A stretch of 64,000 nt of DNA. It comes from CAZCAQ01 sp964496905. GTDB lineage: Bacteria > Patescibacteriota > WWE3 > UBA101185 > UBA10185. Position numbers and translations under genes: made by a program. Where the stretch lies: contig CAZCAQ010000001.1 in assembly GCA_964496905.1 (NCBI GenBank), forward strand, positions 57,363 to 121,362, written 5' to 3'. The stretch's first letter is position 1. Each line of letters starts with the position of its first letter. Under the pieces are notes generated by a model, which was not told where the DNA came from, made no database searches, and saw nothing but the letters and a program-made list of their open reading frames with translations. Of the stretch, positions 7,832-16,327 are shown one piece after another.

Positions 7832-7912
7832 GTAGATGAAAAAAATGTATTTATCGAGCGGAAAATTTTGCTAGTGTATCCGCGAAGAATATTGTACTAC
7901 GGTTGTAAAGGT

Positions 7913-8353
7913 TTAAGCCAGCGAAATTATGGAAATACCTTCAGATGAGAATTGTTGAAAGTCCTTGGCATTAAAGGTTGCTAAATTGCTCACACCGTTT
8001 GTTAATGCTGTTGCAGTCAAATAGGTGTCAAATATAGTTCTGCCTGAAATCTGGTGTTTTTTTATTAAACGCATAAAAACATCTAAGGTGTCTGGATTTG
8101 GGCAAATAACTTGTTGCGCGGCACTAATCCACTTGGACACGTTTTGATCCATTTGCTCAACAGTAAGCTTTATTGGGTGACTAGGATGAAGAGCAATTCT
8201 TAAATATTCTGCCAAGCTTTGTTGCGCTACTAAAAGCCTATGCTGATTAAGATCTACAAAAGTGGCAGCAGAAGTGTACTGTTCACAGTTTGGATTTAGC
8301 ATGTATATCAAGATATTTGAATCAAGTAAGATATTATTACTTAAGTTTGTCAT
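7913..8353 (-). CDS. vapC: PIN-domain toxin (VapC-like)
   Basis: 146 aa. A PIN nuclease fold is indicated by Asp11 in LLDSNILIY, Glu in SLAEYL and Asp in TIFDTYLTATAL, the acidic residues that bind metal in VapC toxins. These enzymes cut tRNA or rRNA. The start overlaps the end of the antitoxin gene by 17 bases, the usual toxin-antitoxin layout. The specific target cannot be read from the sequence. Confidence 0.9.
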   Translation of the reverse strand: MTNLSNNILLDSNILIYMLNPNCEQYTSAATFVDLNQHRLLVAQQSLAEYLRIALHPSHPIKLTVEQMDQNVSKWISAAQQVICPNPDTLDVFMRLIKKHQISGRTIFDTYLTATALTNGVSNLATFNAKDFQQFSSEGISIISLA

Positions 8354-8573
8354 ATATATAATCGCTTGTTATAGGTTCTTCAAAATGGTAATCAGCTGTG
8401 TGAAATTGCTCGCTTAATTTTCCAGATTTAACAGGGGTGGTGTCGTATTGAGATCCGTTTACGTAAATCTTTAATAGGTTATTAATTACATCACTTAAAG
8501 TTTTTCCCTCTTGCAGGGCTTTAATTTGAGCTTGTTTTTTAGTTTCATCATTTAAAGTGATGGTTGTTTTCAT
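8337..8573 (-). CDS. vapB: Ribbon-helix-helix antitoxin (VapB-like)
   Basis: 78 aa. The N-terminal MKTTITLNDETKKQAQ followed by an ALQEGKTLSDVINNLL helix pair is a ribbon-helix-helix DNA-binding domain; the C-terminal 30 residues would wrap the toxin. It should neutralise the PIN protein and repress its own promoter, which contains a direct repeat. Its promoter sits 6 bases before the ATG. Confidence 0.88.
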   Translation of the reverse strand: MKTTITLNDETKKQAQIKALQEGKTLSDVINNLLKIYVNGSQYDTTPVKSGKLSEQFHTADYHFEEPITSDYIYDKLK

Positions 8574-8579
8574 AAATAA

Positions 8580-8608
8580 ATATAACCATATAGATGTATA
8601 GATGTCAA
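8580..8608 (-). promoter_or_regulatory. vapBC promoter with overlapping direct repeat
   Basis: TTGACA-N17-TTATAT followed by 6 bases and the vapB ATG, so the message would be leaderless. The spacer carries ACATCTATA twice in tandem, a likely binding site for the VapB dimer. The -35 box abuts the stop of the upstream dehydrogenase gene. Confidence 0.7.
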
Positions 8609-8612
8609 TGAT

Positions 8613-9269
8613 TTACCACTCAGCTTGCTGTGTTTCGTTCCAAAAAGTGCCAGTGGGAAGATCTGCGCGAGTTGCAAGTGCAAAAAGGTCTTCTGCCGCT
8701 TTTTCGGCTGGCTTTGGAGCATCAGGACCTCCCATGTCAGTTTTTACCCAACCAGGGTGAAATGCAACAACTGAAATTTTTCGATCGACTAAGTTAAGGG
8801 CTAGTAAACGCGAATAAACATGTAGCGCTGCCTTAGAAATTCTGTATGAAGGAAAATCTGTGCCGTCTAACTTTGATACACTTCCCATTGTGCTTCCTAA
8901 AAAAATTACACGACCGCCGTCAATTACGTACTCAACAGCTTTTTGGGCAAATGCAGACGTGCCAACAACATTAATTTCCAGGCTTTTTCTTAAAATAGTC
9001 ATATCAAGACCTAGTGAATCATCTTCGGCAAAGCCTGCGTTACTTATAAAAAGGTCAAACTGAGGGTGTTTTGAAAAAATTTGATCTGCGCAGGAGTTAA
9101 TGCTTATTTCGCTTAATAATTGAAGTTGGTGGCATTCAAAGTTTGGATTTTTTATGGGGCTTTCTCCACTTGTAGAGGTACCCACGACGTAATAACCTTC
9201 TCGTAAGAATTTATCGGCAGTTGAAAGGCCAATTCCTCGGCCAGTTCCTGTTATTAAGACTTTTTTCAT
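8613..9269 (-). CDS. Short-chain dehydrogenase/reductase
   Basis: 218 aa from ATG 9269. A Rossmann nucleotide site TGTGRGIG starts at residue 7, ISNAGFAED matches the NNAG motif, Ser in FLGSTMG and YRISK give the catalytic Ser-Tyr-Lys, and HPGWVKTDMGG is the usual cofactor-specificity region. It is a complete classical SDR using NAD(P)H; the substrate is unknown. It stands alone between vapBC and an intergenic region; TACAAT lies 6 bases before the ATG, suggesting a leaderless start. Confidence 0.92.
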   Translation of the reverse strand: MKKVLITGTGRGIGLSTADKFLREGYYVVGTSTSGESPIKNPNFECHQLQLLSEISINSCADQIFSKHPQFDLFISNAGFAEDDSLGLDMTILRKSLEINVVGTSAFAQKAVEYVIDGGRVIFLGSTMGSVSKLDGTDFPSYRISKAALHVYSRLLALNLVDRKISVVAFHPGWVKTDMGGPDAPKPAEKAAEDLFALATRADLPTGTFWNETQQAEW

Positions 9270-9275
9270 GAGGTT

Positions 9276-9281
9276 ATTGTA
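9276..9281 (-). promoter_or_regulatory. -10 box of the SDR gene, leaderless type
   Basis: TACAAT on the minus strand, 6 bases before the ATG at 9269; no Shine-Dalgarno site is present. Confidence 0.5.
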
Positions 9282-9358
9282 TATCATTTAGGACTTTTCA
9301 TATGCTAGATAAACAAGTAAGCACCCATTGGTTTGAAAAGTAAGATGTTTGGGCAAAA

Positions 9359-9387
9359 TTGACAGTATTTTAAGCGAAGTTTATAAT
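9359..9387 (+). promoter_or_regulatory. Full-consensus sigma70 promoter
   Basis: TTGACA, 17 bases, TATAAT: a perfect match in all twelve positions and spacing. It precedes the 81-aa gene at 9425 with a leader of about 30 bases that carries AAGGAG. Confidence 0.85.
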
Positions 9388-9424
9388 AACTATAGGCTTT
9401 AATCACCGTTTAAGGAGTTGAAAA

Positions 9425-9670
9425 ATGTCATTGCAGTCGTTAATTGAGTACACATCGAACAAGGCAAAGGAAGGTCTGCAAGGTGTAGAGCTGTGGGTGG
9501 GTGACGCCGAACGCGGTGTCTTCCCCGGCGAAGAACCCTGGAATCTTGCAGATATCCGCAAGAAGCTGGATGCGGCCAAAGACGCTGTTGCGGCTTTATA
9601 CGTGGTAGTCACCGCGGTGCCCCCCGCTCCAGACGAATTCACCATCGAAGGCGACAGCCACGAGGTCTAG
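9425..9670 (+). CDS. Small soluble protein of unknown function
   Basis: 81 aa with AAGGAG 7 bases before the ATG and a perfect promoter upstream. It is acidic, without a signal peptide or membrane segment, and probably helical (LADIRKKLDAAKDAVAALY). The DNA is more GC-rich than the neighbourhood. An overlapping minus-strand frame of similar length lacks any ribosome binding site. No family is recognised. The strong expression signals suggest an abundant protein. Confidence 0.7.
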   Translation: MSLQSLIEYTSNKAKEGLQGVELWVGDAERGVFPGEEPWNLADIRKKLDAAKDAVAALYVVVTAVPPAPDEFTIEGDSHEV

Positions 9671-9674
9671 CCCA

Positions 9675-9737
9675 ACAACGAGGCGTCGGCGCGAAACTTG
9701 GAATTAACCCCATTTTTCGTGCCGTCGCTCTCACATC
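9675..9737 (+). terminator. Possible stem-loop after the 81-aa gene
   Basis: CGGCGCGAAA and TTTCGTGCCG can pair (one G-U) around a 16-base loop. The following bases are TC-rich but lack a clean T run, so termination is only a possibility. Confidence 0.3.
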
Positions 9738-9768
9738 TTTTAACTTCCCAACAAAATCAAAAATACGC

Positions 9769-9774
9769 TAAAAT
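9769..9774 (+). promoter_or_regulatory. -10 box of the carboxypeptidase gene
   Basis: TAAAAT 9 bases before ATG 9784. There is no Shine-Dalgarno site. Confidence 0.5.
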
Positions 9775-9783
9775 AACTAAGCC

Positions 9784-10815
9784 ATGATGGATCTTAAGCA
9801 AAACAGAACCTTCTATCACCCTCAACCTCAAAAACAACGGGCAACGGCACCACTTACGGCAATAATTTTAATCGCGCTAACAATAGCAGGAGGCGCGCTC
9901 ATTTTTTCAGCGTACAAAAAAATTGCTTATGCAGAGCCGGAAACAATTTTAAAAGGCGTGGCGCCAAATCCCTCGGACAAATACAAAGACTCCATAACAA
10001 CACAATACATGCCCGACAAAGAATGGGAAATGTTTGAAAAAACTTGGCTCGCAGGACAACCCGAAACAATTTCAAAAGCAGCTTTAATTGTAAATATTGG
10101 TGATGGCGAGGTTTTGTATAACAAAAATTCCCAAGAAAAACTAAAAATCGCAAGTTTAACAAAAATAATGACTGCAATTTTGGCAATGGAGCACAATGAG
10201 CTGTCTGAGACAACTACTATTAGCTCGCGCGCAGCAAAAACGGGCGAAAATACAATGGGACTTACGGCAGGCGAAACTTACACAATTGAAGAACTATTGT
10301 ATGGACTGATTTTAAATTCTGGAAATGATGCAGCCGTTGCACTGGCCGAAACTTCTGCAGGAGACGTTGAAACTTTTGTTGAATGGATGAACATTAAAGC
10401 AAAAGAGCTTGAATTAACAAATACATATTTTGCAGACCCTTCGGGCCTAAATGATGCCACTTATAGCACCGCGCAAGATTTGGCTAGACTTACAAGATAC
10501 GCATTAAAATTTACAGAGCTTCGAAAAATTGCCGCAACTGTAAGTTACGCGCTTCCATCTAATGAAGATCACAAATATGTTCCGCTAGAAAATCAAACAA
10601 ATTTGTTAACAACTTACCCAGGAGTTAAAGGTTTTAAAACCGGTTACACCGAAGAAGCGGGCCTTTGTTTGGTAACTTATGCCGAAAACAATGGCGTAGA
10701 ACTTGTTGGAGTGGTTTTAAATAGTGTTGACCGAAAAGGCGATATGGTTTTAATGCTTGACCACGCGTTTAATAGGTATGGCATTAGTGTGGATCATCAG
10801 TTTAGGTTTGAGTAG
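9784..10815 (+). CDS. D-alanyl-D-alanine carboxypeptidase (PBP5 type)
   Basis: 343 aa with a cytoplasmic basic N-terminus, a membrane anchor at about 23-43 and a serine-type transpeptidase fold. The three penicillin-binding motifs are SLTK (Ser124, Lys127), SGN (179-181) and KTG (285-287). It removes the terminal D-Ala from peptidoglycan stem peptides outside the membrane. The C-terminal beta domain and amphipathic helix of E. coli PBP5 are absent, since the membrane anchor is N-terminal. A second ATG lies at 9787. Confidence 0.95.
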   Translation: MMDLKQNRTFYHPQPQKQRATAPLTAIILIALTIAGGALIFSAYKKIAYAEPETILKGVAPNPSDKYKDSITTQYMPDKEWEMFEKTWLAGQPETISKAALIVNIGDGEVLYNKNSQEKLKIASLTKIMTAILAMEHNELSETTTISSRAAKTGENTMGLTAGETYTIEELLYGLILNSGNDAAVALAETSAGDVETFVEWMNIKAKELELTNTYFADPSGLNDATYSTAQDLARLTRYALKFTELRKIAATVSYALPSNEDHKYVPLENQTNLLTTYPGVKGFKTGYTEEAGLCLVTYAENNGVELVGVVLNSVDRKGDMVLMLDHAFNRYGISVDHQFRFE

Positions 10816-10835
10816 AATTTATTACTTGGCGTGTA

Positions 10836-11576
10836 TTAAACCAAATCTTCATCATCTATATCTATGCCTTCGGTATACGGTGCTACTCTTTTAAGCGTAG
10901 CTTCTACGTCTTGTTTTGAAAGAGGATCTACCCAACCTTCATCAAGCATCTTTTGAACAAACCCTGCTAGTATAATTCCATAATCCTCAGATCCTTGAGT
11001 TACTGTCTTCCACTCAGGGGGGAATGTCCAGGCTGAATTATCTTTCGGCTTTGTATCAACTTGAGGAACACTACCAAATTTTTTAAATTTAATTTTTCCT
11101 GTATGTCCATTACGACTAGCAACCCCATTTGTAACAACAGTTTCTGGAGTACTAGCAGCCACGTCAAGCGTAGTCACCGGAAATACAGCTAAAACAGAGG
11201 CACCATCTTTTAAACGAACAGTGCGAATAACAATTTGCGTAACACCTCGGTGTTCCGGCACACTGTCTGTATACAGATTACCGTGGTCACCCTTAACACG
11301 TTCTTCAATTACGGCAGCATCAAAACTTCGATCTAGAGTAAGTGGGGATGCAGGTCCTTGAAACTCCAATAGTAAACGAACATCACCTCTCCCATCGGTA
11401 TCTTCAAATACTTGGGAAACTTCCCAAGCACCCGATTTAGCGCTATCTACATGAGCTCCTTCAATATTTTTAAATGGAGCTAACACACTATCTTGAATAG
11501 TTTTTTCTAGTTGCTCAAGTGACTCAGTATATTTTTCATCAAAACTTGATGCAGGTGGCATATTTGGATTAACCAT
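10836..11576 (-). CDS. Hypothetical soluble protein
   Basis: 246 aa, no signal peptide, no membrane segment and no cysteine. The N-terminal 40 residues look helical (SLEQLEKTIQDSVLAPF), the middle is beta-rich, and the C-terminus is acidic (IDIDDEDLV). No family is recognised. Reality of the gene is supported by a promoter, TTGCTA-N16-TAAAAT, placed 7 bases before the ATG, and by lack of any competing frame. It is divergent from pcrA. Confidence 0.75.
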   Translation of the reverse strand: MVNPNMPPASSFDEKYTESLEQLEKTIQDSVLAPFKNIEGAHVDSAKSGAWEVSQVFEDTDGRGDVRLLLEFQGPASPLTLDRSFDAAVIEERVKGDHGNLYTDSVPEHRGVTQIVIRTVRLKDGASVLAVFPVTTLDVAASTPETVVTNGVASRNGHTGKIKFKKFGSVPQVDTKPKDNSAWTFPPEWKTVTQGSEDYGIILAGFVQKMLDEGWVDPLSKQDVEATLKRVAPYTEGIDIDDEDLV

Positions 11577-11583
11577 AAACTAA

Positions 11584-11589
11584 ATTTTA
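11584..11589 (-). promoter_or_regulatory. -10 box of the 246-aa hypothetical gene
   Basis: TAAAAT on the minus strand, 7 bases before its ATG, with TTGCTA 16 bases further upstream. Confidence 0.55.
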
Positions 11590-11600
11590 ATCAAATCGTG

Positions 11601-11606
11601 TAAAAT
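11601..11606 (+). promoter_or_regulatory. -10 box of pcrA
   Basis: TAAAAT 10 bases before ATG 11617. It overlaps the -35 region of the divergent gene's promoter. Confidence 0.45.
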
Positions 11607-11616
11607 AGCAACACGC

Positions 11617-13545
11617 ATGCATAACCTCAACGAACAACAACAAAAAGCAGTTGAACACCTTGGCGGTCCCGCGCTTGTTGTTGCAGGACCTGGAAGCGGA
11701 AAAACCCGCGTACTTACGCACAGAATTGCAAACCTCATTCAAAACCATGGCGTTAGTCCTTACAACATTTTGGCGGTAACTTTTACAAACAAAGCTGCGG
11801 GAGAAATTAAAGAGCGCGTGGCTCGCGAACTAGGCACTGACGACAAACTTCCTTGGTCCGGAACTTTTCACTCTATATGTTCGCGCATTTTGCGTAAAGA
11901 TGGCGGACGAATTGGTATTCCGGTTGGATTTGTCATTTACGATACAGACGATCAGCTTTCGTTAATTAAAGGCATTATGAAAGATTTTGGAATAAGTCCA
12001 AAGCAAACAAATCCAAACGCAACACTTAATGCGATTTCTAGCGCTAAGTCAGAACTTATTTCTCCACTTGAATACGAAAGCTACGCCAAAGGGTTTTTTT
12101 ATAAAACTGTTGGAAAAGTTTATTACGAATATCAAAAACGGCTCCGCAAAAACTACGCACTAGATTTTGACGATTTACTAATGGAAACTGTAAATCTTTT
12201 TCAAAAAGACACAGCGACTTTGCAAAAATATCAGGACACTTTTAAATACATTTTGGTTGACGAATATCAGGACACAAATAAAGCTCAATATGTTTTAACA
12301 AAACTTTTGGCGCAGGCTCACAAAAATTTGTTTGTAGTTGGAGACATGTCGCAAGCAATTTATAGTTTTAGAGGCGCCGACTACAGAAATATTTTAAATT
12401 TTCAGCGCGACTACCCTACTGCCGCCATTTACAACTTGGAACAAAACTATCGTTCTACTCAAACAATTTTAGATGCGGCAACAAATATTATAAAAAATAA
12501 CAAAAACAACATTCCGCTTGAACTATGGACTCAAAAGGAAAAAGGCGAAAAAATCACCGTTTACAGTGCAAATGACGAAAAAGACGAATCCTTTTATGTT
12601 TGTTCTCAAATTGAAGCAATGCGCGCGCAAGGCGTTCTTCTTAAAGAAATTGCCGTTTTGTATCGCACCAACGCGCAATCTCGAAACATTGAAGAGCAAT
12701 TAATCCGCTTTAATTTACCTTACAGAATAATCGGAGGTTTCAGATTTTACGCCCGAAAAGAAATTAAAGATATTATTTCGTATTTGCGCGTTATTCAAAA
12801 TCCAAAAGATAGTGTTTCGTGGGATCGCATAATTAATACGCCGCCCCGAGGTATTGGCGACAAATCAAAAGAAAAAATAAAAGCAGATGGTTGGAATGTT
12901 GCAGAAATAGAATTTAAAACAAAACTTCCATTTTTAGACTGGTGTGCAAAAAAAGACGTTTTAAGCACAGCCGAACTTTTGGACGATGTTTTGGATAAAA
13001 CCGATTATGTTAAGTGGATCAACGACGGAAGCGACGAAGCGCAATCCCGTATAGAAAACATTAAAGAACTCTATTCGGTCGCATCTCAATTTATTCACCT
13101 TGACGAATTTTTAGAAAACGTAGCTTTAATAGAAAGTTCAAACAAACCAAGTTCCGCACAAAATGAAGGTGTAACGCTTATGACAATTCATGCAGCAAAA
13201 GGGCTAGAATTCTCATATGTGTTTATAATAGGAGCTGAGGAAGGCCTTTTCCCGCACGCTCAATCAAGCATGGAGCAAGCCGAACTTGAAGAGGAACGTA
13301 GGCTTTGTTATGTGGCTATAACGCGCGCAATGGAAAAAGTTCACATTACCAACGCACAGTCGCGCTTGTACTTTGGAAACATTCAAAGCAACTTTCCAAG
13401 CCGTTTTATTTTTGAAATCCCCACCGCCCTTTTGGAATTTAAAGGAGGAGCACAAAACCAGTATAATAGAGGTAAGAAATCACTTGGTATAGAAGAATTT
13501 ATGGACGATATGGAGCAAAGCAGAAACAATTTTAGCTGGGAGTGA
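11617..13545 (+). CDS. pcrA: ATP-dependent DNA helicase, UvrD/PcrA type
   Basis: 642 aa superfamily 1A helicase. Motif Q-like LNEQQQKAV, Walker A GPGSGKT (24-30), LAVTFTNKAAGEI (Ia), DEYQDTN (II), GDMSQAIYSFRGA (III), NYRST (IV), MTIHAAKGLEF (V) and CYVAITRA (VI) all appear in order. It unwinds DNA 3' to 5' in repair and replication restart. Slightly shorter than the 720-aa PcrA because the C-terminal tail is trimmed. A second UvrD-like enzyme with a nuclease domain lies at 22223. Confidence 0.96.
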   Translation: MHNLNEQQQKAVEHLGGPALVVAGPGSGKTRVLTHRIANLIQNHGVSPYNILAVTFTNKAAGEIKERVARELGTDDKLPWSGTFHSICSRILRKDGGRIGIPVGFVIYDTDDQLSLIKGIMKDFGISPKQTNPNATLNAISSAKSELISPLEYESYAKGFFYKTVGKVYYEYQKRLRKNYALDFDDLLMETVNLFQKDTATLQKYQDTFKYILVDEYQDTNKAQYVLTKLLAQAHKNLFVVGDMSQAIYSFRGADYRNILNFQRDYPTAAIYNLEQNYRSTQTILDAATNIIKNNKNNIPLELWTQKEKGEKITVYSANDEKDESFYVCSQIEAMRAQGVLLKEIAVLYRTNAQSRNIEEQLIRFNLPYRIIGGFRFYARKEIKDIISYLRVIQNPKDSVSWDRIINTPPRGIGDKSKEKIKADGWNVAEIEFKTKLPFLDWCAKKDVLSTAELLDDVLDKTDYVKWINDGSDEAQSRIENIKELYSVASQFIHLDEFLENVALIESSNKPSSAQNEGVTLMTIHAAKGLEFSYVFIIGAEEGLFPHAQSSMEQAELEEERRLCYVAITRAMEKVHITNAQSRLYFGNIQSNFPSRFIFEIPTALLEFKGGAQNQYNRGKKSLGIEEFMDDMEQSRNNFSWE

Positions 13546-13551
13546 AGCTTA

Positions 13552-13568
13552 AAAGGCTTTTAGCCTTT
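13552..13568 (+). terminator. Weak hairpin after pcrA
   Basis: AAAGGC-TTTTA-GCCTTT, 6 bases after the pcrA stop, followed by ATGCCTCTTT. It is a short stem with a poor T tract, so read-through into the next gene is likely. Confidence 0.35.
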
Positions 13569-13602
13569 ATGCCTCTTTGCTAATACAAGTAGCTTACATA
13601 AC

Positions 13603-15618
13603 ATGTTTTTTAATTTAATCAATTTTTTATTACTCATTTTTATAGTGGTAGCACCTGTTGTGTATTTAGGCTTTGTTCTACATGCACTTAAACCCTACTT
13701 GATCGATTCAAAAAAACATCTGGCTATTTTTTGTGGCTTTGTAATTTTGTACTTCAATAAGTTACTTTTTGGAGGACAAACATTAGCTCAGCAGGATTTT
13801 AACAACCTACAAATTACTTTCTTTAAATTTTTTCAACAAAGTGCACTAGCTTATAAGTCAGCACCTATTTGGAACTCTTATACAGGGGGCGGTTACGATG
13901 CATTTGCAAATCCTTTAGCTAATTATTTTTCGCCATTTTTATGGGTGTTTTTAGTTTTTAAAGATGCTTTTTATGCTGCCAACATTTATTTGGTTCTACA
14001 AACACTTTTTACTTTAATTTTTGCTTTTGCTCTTTTTCGCATTTTAAAATTAAGCAAATCTGCTGCATTTGTTGGAGCAACGATGCTAACTTTTAACGCC
14101 TTTTTCACAATGCGACTTTCTCCGGGTGTTGGCGTCGAGTACTTTTTTTCTGTTAAATGGATTGTTTTGTCACTTGCCTTTACACATTTGTACTTTATTA
14201 CCAAAAAATCCAAGTTTGTACTTTTAACCGCAATTTCGTTGGCATTTATGTTTGAAGGAAATATGAATGGGGCAATTGTTGGAGGAATTGTGTGGCTTTT
14301 ATACTCAATTATGGTATTTGGCTTAAGGCCAATAAAATTTTATGCAGCACCTTTATTGGCATTATTACTGTTTAGCATAAGATTTATTCCAAACCTATAT
14401 TTAATACTAACAGCTAAAGGTAGAATTTCTGAAACAGTCCAGGGTTGGCGTATTGAAAGAATTGAACCAATTGAGCTGTGGGAGTACTTTTTACCAATTA
14501 ACAAACTGTTTCAAACACCTGCTTTTACACCTGGCATTATAGGTATTTTATTTTTTGGGATTGGATTTTGGTATTTGGCATTTAAGTACAAGCGTATGGA
14601 AAATAATAAAAAAGTGTTTTTAGCAAGTTTGGCACTATTTGCTACAGGTGTAATCCTTGTGACTGTAAACCCTGTTTCTAGTGTTTTTTTTAGTTTGCCT
14701 TTTTTTAATCGGCTCACCATTTTGCCTGCATTTATTTTGTTCTTGCTTATTCCAGCAGTTATAATTTCTGCACTCTTTGCACACGAAATTGTACAAAAGT
14801 ACAAAGCGGGGGCACTAATTACTTTTTTGCCATTTATTATTTTTTTAGAGGTTTTCATTGGGCCACCAACTTTAGGGGCAAAAACATATTTCTTTAATTT
14901 TTTAAAGATGGATTACGCTAGTGAAATGCAAAAACTAGAGTATTACAATTATATACAAGATTCACCAAAAGTTGGGTTAATTATAGACGACAAAGGCCTG
15001 CTCTTATTTCCCCAATACAATGCGTACAACAATGTGTACTTACTAAATGATTTTAAATACCTTTATGGAAGTACTCCAACAGACGAGCTTGCAAAACGTA
15101 TAAATTTTAACGATGTACGAAAATATGCAGATGTAGTTATTGCAACACGAGAAGTGGCTAGAGATACAAATCTTCTTAAGGTAATTAATGTTCCAAGATT
15201 TGAACAAGGTAAGTATGAAAACTACGCAATTTTGGACAGAGCTTTTTTATATGACAATCTTCAAGATTTTAACTGGGACTATAAAGTAAAAATTTACGAG
15301 CCTTTAGACAAAAGCATAGTTTCTGTCAAAAAAAACAACTCCCACCCAACAGAACACACTTTTGTTGTTAAAGCCAATAACTATGAGGATTCAAAAAAAG
15401 TAATAACTTCTATAACCTACTCGCCTTTTTGGAAAACTAGCAATAATGTGCAACTAGTTAAGGGAAAATATGGTTTTATTGAGATTGAAAATGCAAACGT
15501 GAGTGACAAAATTGTACTAAAATATGTAAATCCATACATTTATATTGGGTTTGTACTTTCCTTTTGTACATTTGTAATAATGGCGTACAAACTCTGGAAG
15601 CAAAAAAGTGAAGTATAA
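13603..15618 (+). CDS. YfhO-like GT-C fold membrane protein
   Basis: 671 aa with about a dozen hydrophobic segments up to residue 435, then a soluble C-terminal part and a final membrane segment (about 640-662). The phrase APIWNSYTGGGYDAFANP after the first extracellular loop is the signature of YfhO-family proteins, which belong to the GT-C glycosyltransferase fold and are implicated in glycosylating lipoteichoic acid or other envelope polymers. The donor would be a polyprenyl-phosphate sugar. It overlaps the following G5/3D gene by 11 bases. Confidence 0.75.
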   Translation: MFFNLINFLLLIFIVVAPVVYLGFVLHALKPYLIDSKKHLAIFCGFVILYFNKLLFGGQTLAQQDFNNLQITFFKFFQQSALAYKSAPIWNSYTGGGYDAFANPLANYFSPFLWVFLVFKDAFYAANIYLVLQTLFTLIFAFALFRILKLSKSAAFVGATMLTFNAFFTMRLSPGVGVEYFFSVKWIVLSLAFTHLYFITKKSKFVLLTAISLAFMFEGNMNGAIVGGIVWLLYSIMVFGLRPIKFYAAPLLALLLFSIRFIPNLYLILTAKGRISETVQGWRIERIEPIELWEYFLPINKLFQTPAFTPGIIGILFFGIGFWYLAFKYKRMENNKKVFLASLALFATGVILVTVNPVSSVFFSLPFFNRLTILPAFILFLLIPAVIISALFAHEIVQKYKAGALITFLPFIIFLEVFIGPPTLGAKTYFFNFLKMDYASEMQKLEYYNYIQDSPKVGLIIDDKGLLLFPQYNAYNNVYLLNDFKYLYGSTPTDELAKRINFNDVRKYADVVIATREVARDTNLLKVINVPRFEQGKYENYAILDRAFLYDNLQDFNWDYKVKIYEPLDKSIVSVKKNNSHPTEHTFVVKANNYEDSKKVITSITYSPFWKTSNNVQLVKGKYGFIEIENANVSDKIVLKYVNPYIYIGFVLSFCTFVIMAYKLWKQKSEV

Positions 15619-16327
15619 ACACCTAGTCTTAATTTTTTTTCTTGCAATAGCATTTTATGCACTGGCTCCACGAGTTTACTCAACGCAAAGAAAAACCATA
15701 AAAATTGAAGCCGACACAGTAATGCTTAGTCCAATTGCTATTAAAACTCAAACGGCATTTAATCAACGTGAAGATACAGAAGTTGAACCAATTCCATATG
15801 ACACAATTCGCGAAGACGACAAAGACATGGAATATGGCCAAGAAAAAGTTGTAGAAAAAGGAATCGAGGGAAAAAAAGAATTTACGTATTTGGTAACTTT
15901 TTGGCAGGATGACATTATTGACCGTCAACTCATTAAAACAATCACAACAGAGCCAAAATCCGAAAAAATTGCAGTGGGTAAAAAAGTAGTTTGGAAGAGA
16001 GCCTCTTTGCCAGACGTAGGAGAAATTAAATATTGGCGAAAAATGGAAGTTTGGGCAACAAAATATGACGCAAGCTGTATTGGCTGTACAGGAAGAACGT
16101 ACAGCGGAACAGCTGTAAAAAAAGGTGTTTGCGCAGTTGATCCAAAGGTAATAACAATGGGAGATTACTTTTATGTTGAAGGATACGGTTTATGTAAAGC
16201 CGAGGATATTGGAGGAGCAATAAAAGGCAACAAAATTGATTTGGGGTTTGAAAATGCCAAAACAGGAAATTGGACTACCCGGTACACAAATATTTATCTG
16301 TTAACACCTCCAAAAGATGTGGATTAA
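15608..16327 (+). CDS. Secreted G5 and 3D domain wall protein
   Basis: 239 aa from GTG 15608, with a signal peptide or anchor (LVLIFFLAIAFYALAP). Residues about 50-125 look like a G5 domain, and 140-232 are a 3D domain: AVDPKVITMGDYFYVEGYG, AEDIGGAIKGNKIDLGF, with the three conserved Asp residues that define the family. 3D domains form the double-psi barrel of MltA-like lytic transglycosylases, so this is a probable peptidoglycan-cutting enzyme similar to YabE/YocH. It is translated in overlap with the YfhO-like gene. Confidence 0.88.
   Translation: MKYKHLVLIFFLAIAFYALAPRVYSTQRKTIKIEADTVMLSPIAIKTQTAFNQREDTEVEPIPYDTIREDDKDMEYGQEKVVEKGIEGKKEFTYLVTFWQDDIIDRQLIKTITTEPKSEKIAVGKKVVWKRASLPDVGEIKYWRKMEVWATKYDASCIGCTGRTYSGTAVKKGVCAVDPKVITMGDYFYVEGYGLCKAEDIGGAIKGNKIDLGFENAKTGNWTTRYTNIYLLTPPKDVD

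Noticed and set aside
9403..9645. Minus-strand ORF overlapping the 81-aa gene
   Set aside because: The plus-strand frame has a perfect promoter and Shine-Dalgarno; this one has neither.
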